Source: Methanomicrobia archaeon
GTDB taxonomy: Archaea > Methanobacteriota_B > Thermococci > Methanofastidiosales > B48-G16
Direction of reading: 5' to 3'
DNA length: 5,296 nt
Assembly (NCBI GenBank): GCA_023133315.1
Contig: JAGLWR010000089.1
Span: 1-5,296 of the forward strand
A model generated the notes under the pieces. The model searched no databases. It worked only from the letters and a program-made list of their open reading frames with translations, and was not told where the DNA came from. Shown here piece after piece: positions 4,883 through 5,296 of the stretch (position 1 is the first letter of the stretch; the number at the start of each line of letters is the position of its first letter). A program made the translations under genes and the position numbers.

Positions 4883-5296
4883 AAAAGACGCAGCATACTT
4901 CTTTGAGGTCCCCTCTAACAAAAGAAGGCTTTGCTATGTCGAATCCCAATTTGAAAACTTTTTTTTCAATTTTTTCATTTCTGGGTCTCATGCACCCAAG
5001 AGAAACGTTTTCAAACTCAGAAGCTTTCTCAAAAACATTATAAACGTTCTCCAGATCTACTTCCACATTTTCCATTTCGGTCCCCTTTGTGGGCTTTAAA
5101 ACAAGTAAAACTAATTTTTTTATCTTAAATTCTGACAGAACTTTTAACGCTTCGATCTCTTTTCCAGATTTTCCAAAATTCAAGCCTATGCAGAGATGAG
5201 GCGCCACATTCACGTATTTTGATAATACCTTCATAGTTTTTATATAATCTCTGGAGGTCCTGTTTAAGTTATACACGTTTTTAAGTATGTTGTCAT
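4881..5296 (-). CDS. Biotin-synthase-like radical SAM protein, partner of the downstream gene; 5'-truncated by window edge
   Basis: Only the C-terminal 138 or so residues are visible. The frame is open to the right edge, and the GTG at 5276 is internal (DNILKNVYNLNRTSRDYIKT continues across it), so the radical SAM CxxxCxxC motif lies outside the window. Visible motifs match a family annotated as uncharacterised homologs of biotin synthetase. These are NVYNLNRTSRDY, then APHLCIGLNFGKSGKEIEAL (His-bearing barrel strand and GK turn), VLKPTKGTEM, the conserved SLGCMRPRN with a Cys and a final DLKEVCCVF with a double Cys. The last cysteines could coordinate an iron-sulfur cluster or act in catalysis. 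The pairing and 3'-to-5' coupling with the downstream radical SAM gene supports the LipS1/LipS2-type lipoyl synthase reading. The promoter is beyond the edge. Family assignment is fairly sure; the reaction is inferred. Confidence 0.75.
   Translation of the reverse strand, partial: DNILKNVYNLNRTSRDYIKTMKVLSKYVNVAPHLCIGLNFGKSGKEIEALKVLSEFKIKKLVLLVLKPTKGTEMENVEVDLENVYNVFEKASEFENVSLGCMRPRNEKIEKKVFKLGFDIAKPSFVRGDLKEVCCVF

Noticed and set aside
4873..4896. Radical SAM protein starting at the ATG at 4896
   Set aside because: A strong AGGTGA sits at the right distance for 4872, and that start gives a family-like N-terminus (MNVRVSYGSA).
3976..5296. Authentic biotin synthase (BioB)
   Set aside because: Two separate biotin-synthase-like proteins with the terminal GCPQCNRPYF and VCCVF motifs do not match BioB, and no other biotin genes are present.

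Overview
The window looks like a compact, AT-rich piece of an archaeal chromosome, most likely euryarchaeal. Three kinds of evidence support this. TiaS (tRNA-Ile2 agmatinylation), the archaeal-type phosphopantetheine adenylyltransferase and the archaeal HTH-regulator family flanked by two related domains are all essentially archaeal families. The visible promoters are archaeal BRE/TATA elements placed about 26-28 bases before the start codons. Genes that begin a transcript have no Shine-Dalgarno (SD) sequence, while internal operon genes do. Proteins are rich in Lys, Glu and Ile. I see no mobile element, CRISPR array, rRNA or tRNA gene.

Layout from left to right. (1) The C-terminal part of a YbaK/ProX-type aminoacyl-tRNA deacylase on the plus strand; its start lies outside the window. 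(2) tiaS on the minus strand, converging on the deacylase gene and overlapping its 3' end by 65 bases. (3) A 40-base divergent promoter region. (4) A 315-aa HTH regulator on the plus strand. (5) A minus-strand pair, a membrane-anchored thioredoxin-fold protein followed by coaD, joined by an ATGA start/stop overlap and driven by its own promoter. (6) Upstream of that promoter, a minus-strand pair of radical SAM proteins: one complete, and one cut by the right edge. They resemble the two-protein archaeal lipoyl synthase LipS1/LipS2, often annotated as biotin-synthase-like.

How the parts work together. The left third concerns translation fidelity: TiaS lets tRNA-Ile2 read AUA, and the deacylase clears mischarged tRNA. 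The right half suggests cofactor and sulfur/redox metabolism: probable lipoyl synthesis, the penultimate step of CoA synthesis, and an extracytoplasmic thiol protein. The joint role of the thioredoxin-like protein and CoaD is not known to me. Coding is nearly continuous; the only gaps are about 40 bases (1594-1633) and 52 bases (3924-3975), and both are accounted for by promoters.

Three gene starts differ from the longest possible reading frames. The deacylase reads open through the left edge. CoaD most likely starts at 3003 rather than 3030. The complete radical SAM protein most likely starts at 4872 rather than 4896. I did not find a clearly new system. The most unusual items are the three-domain thioredoxin-like protein coupled to coaD, the conserved cysteine sets of the radical SAM pair, and the tiaS/deacylase overlap.
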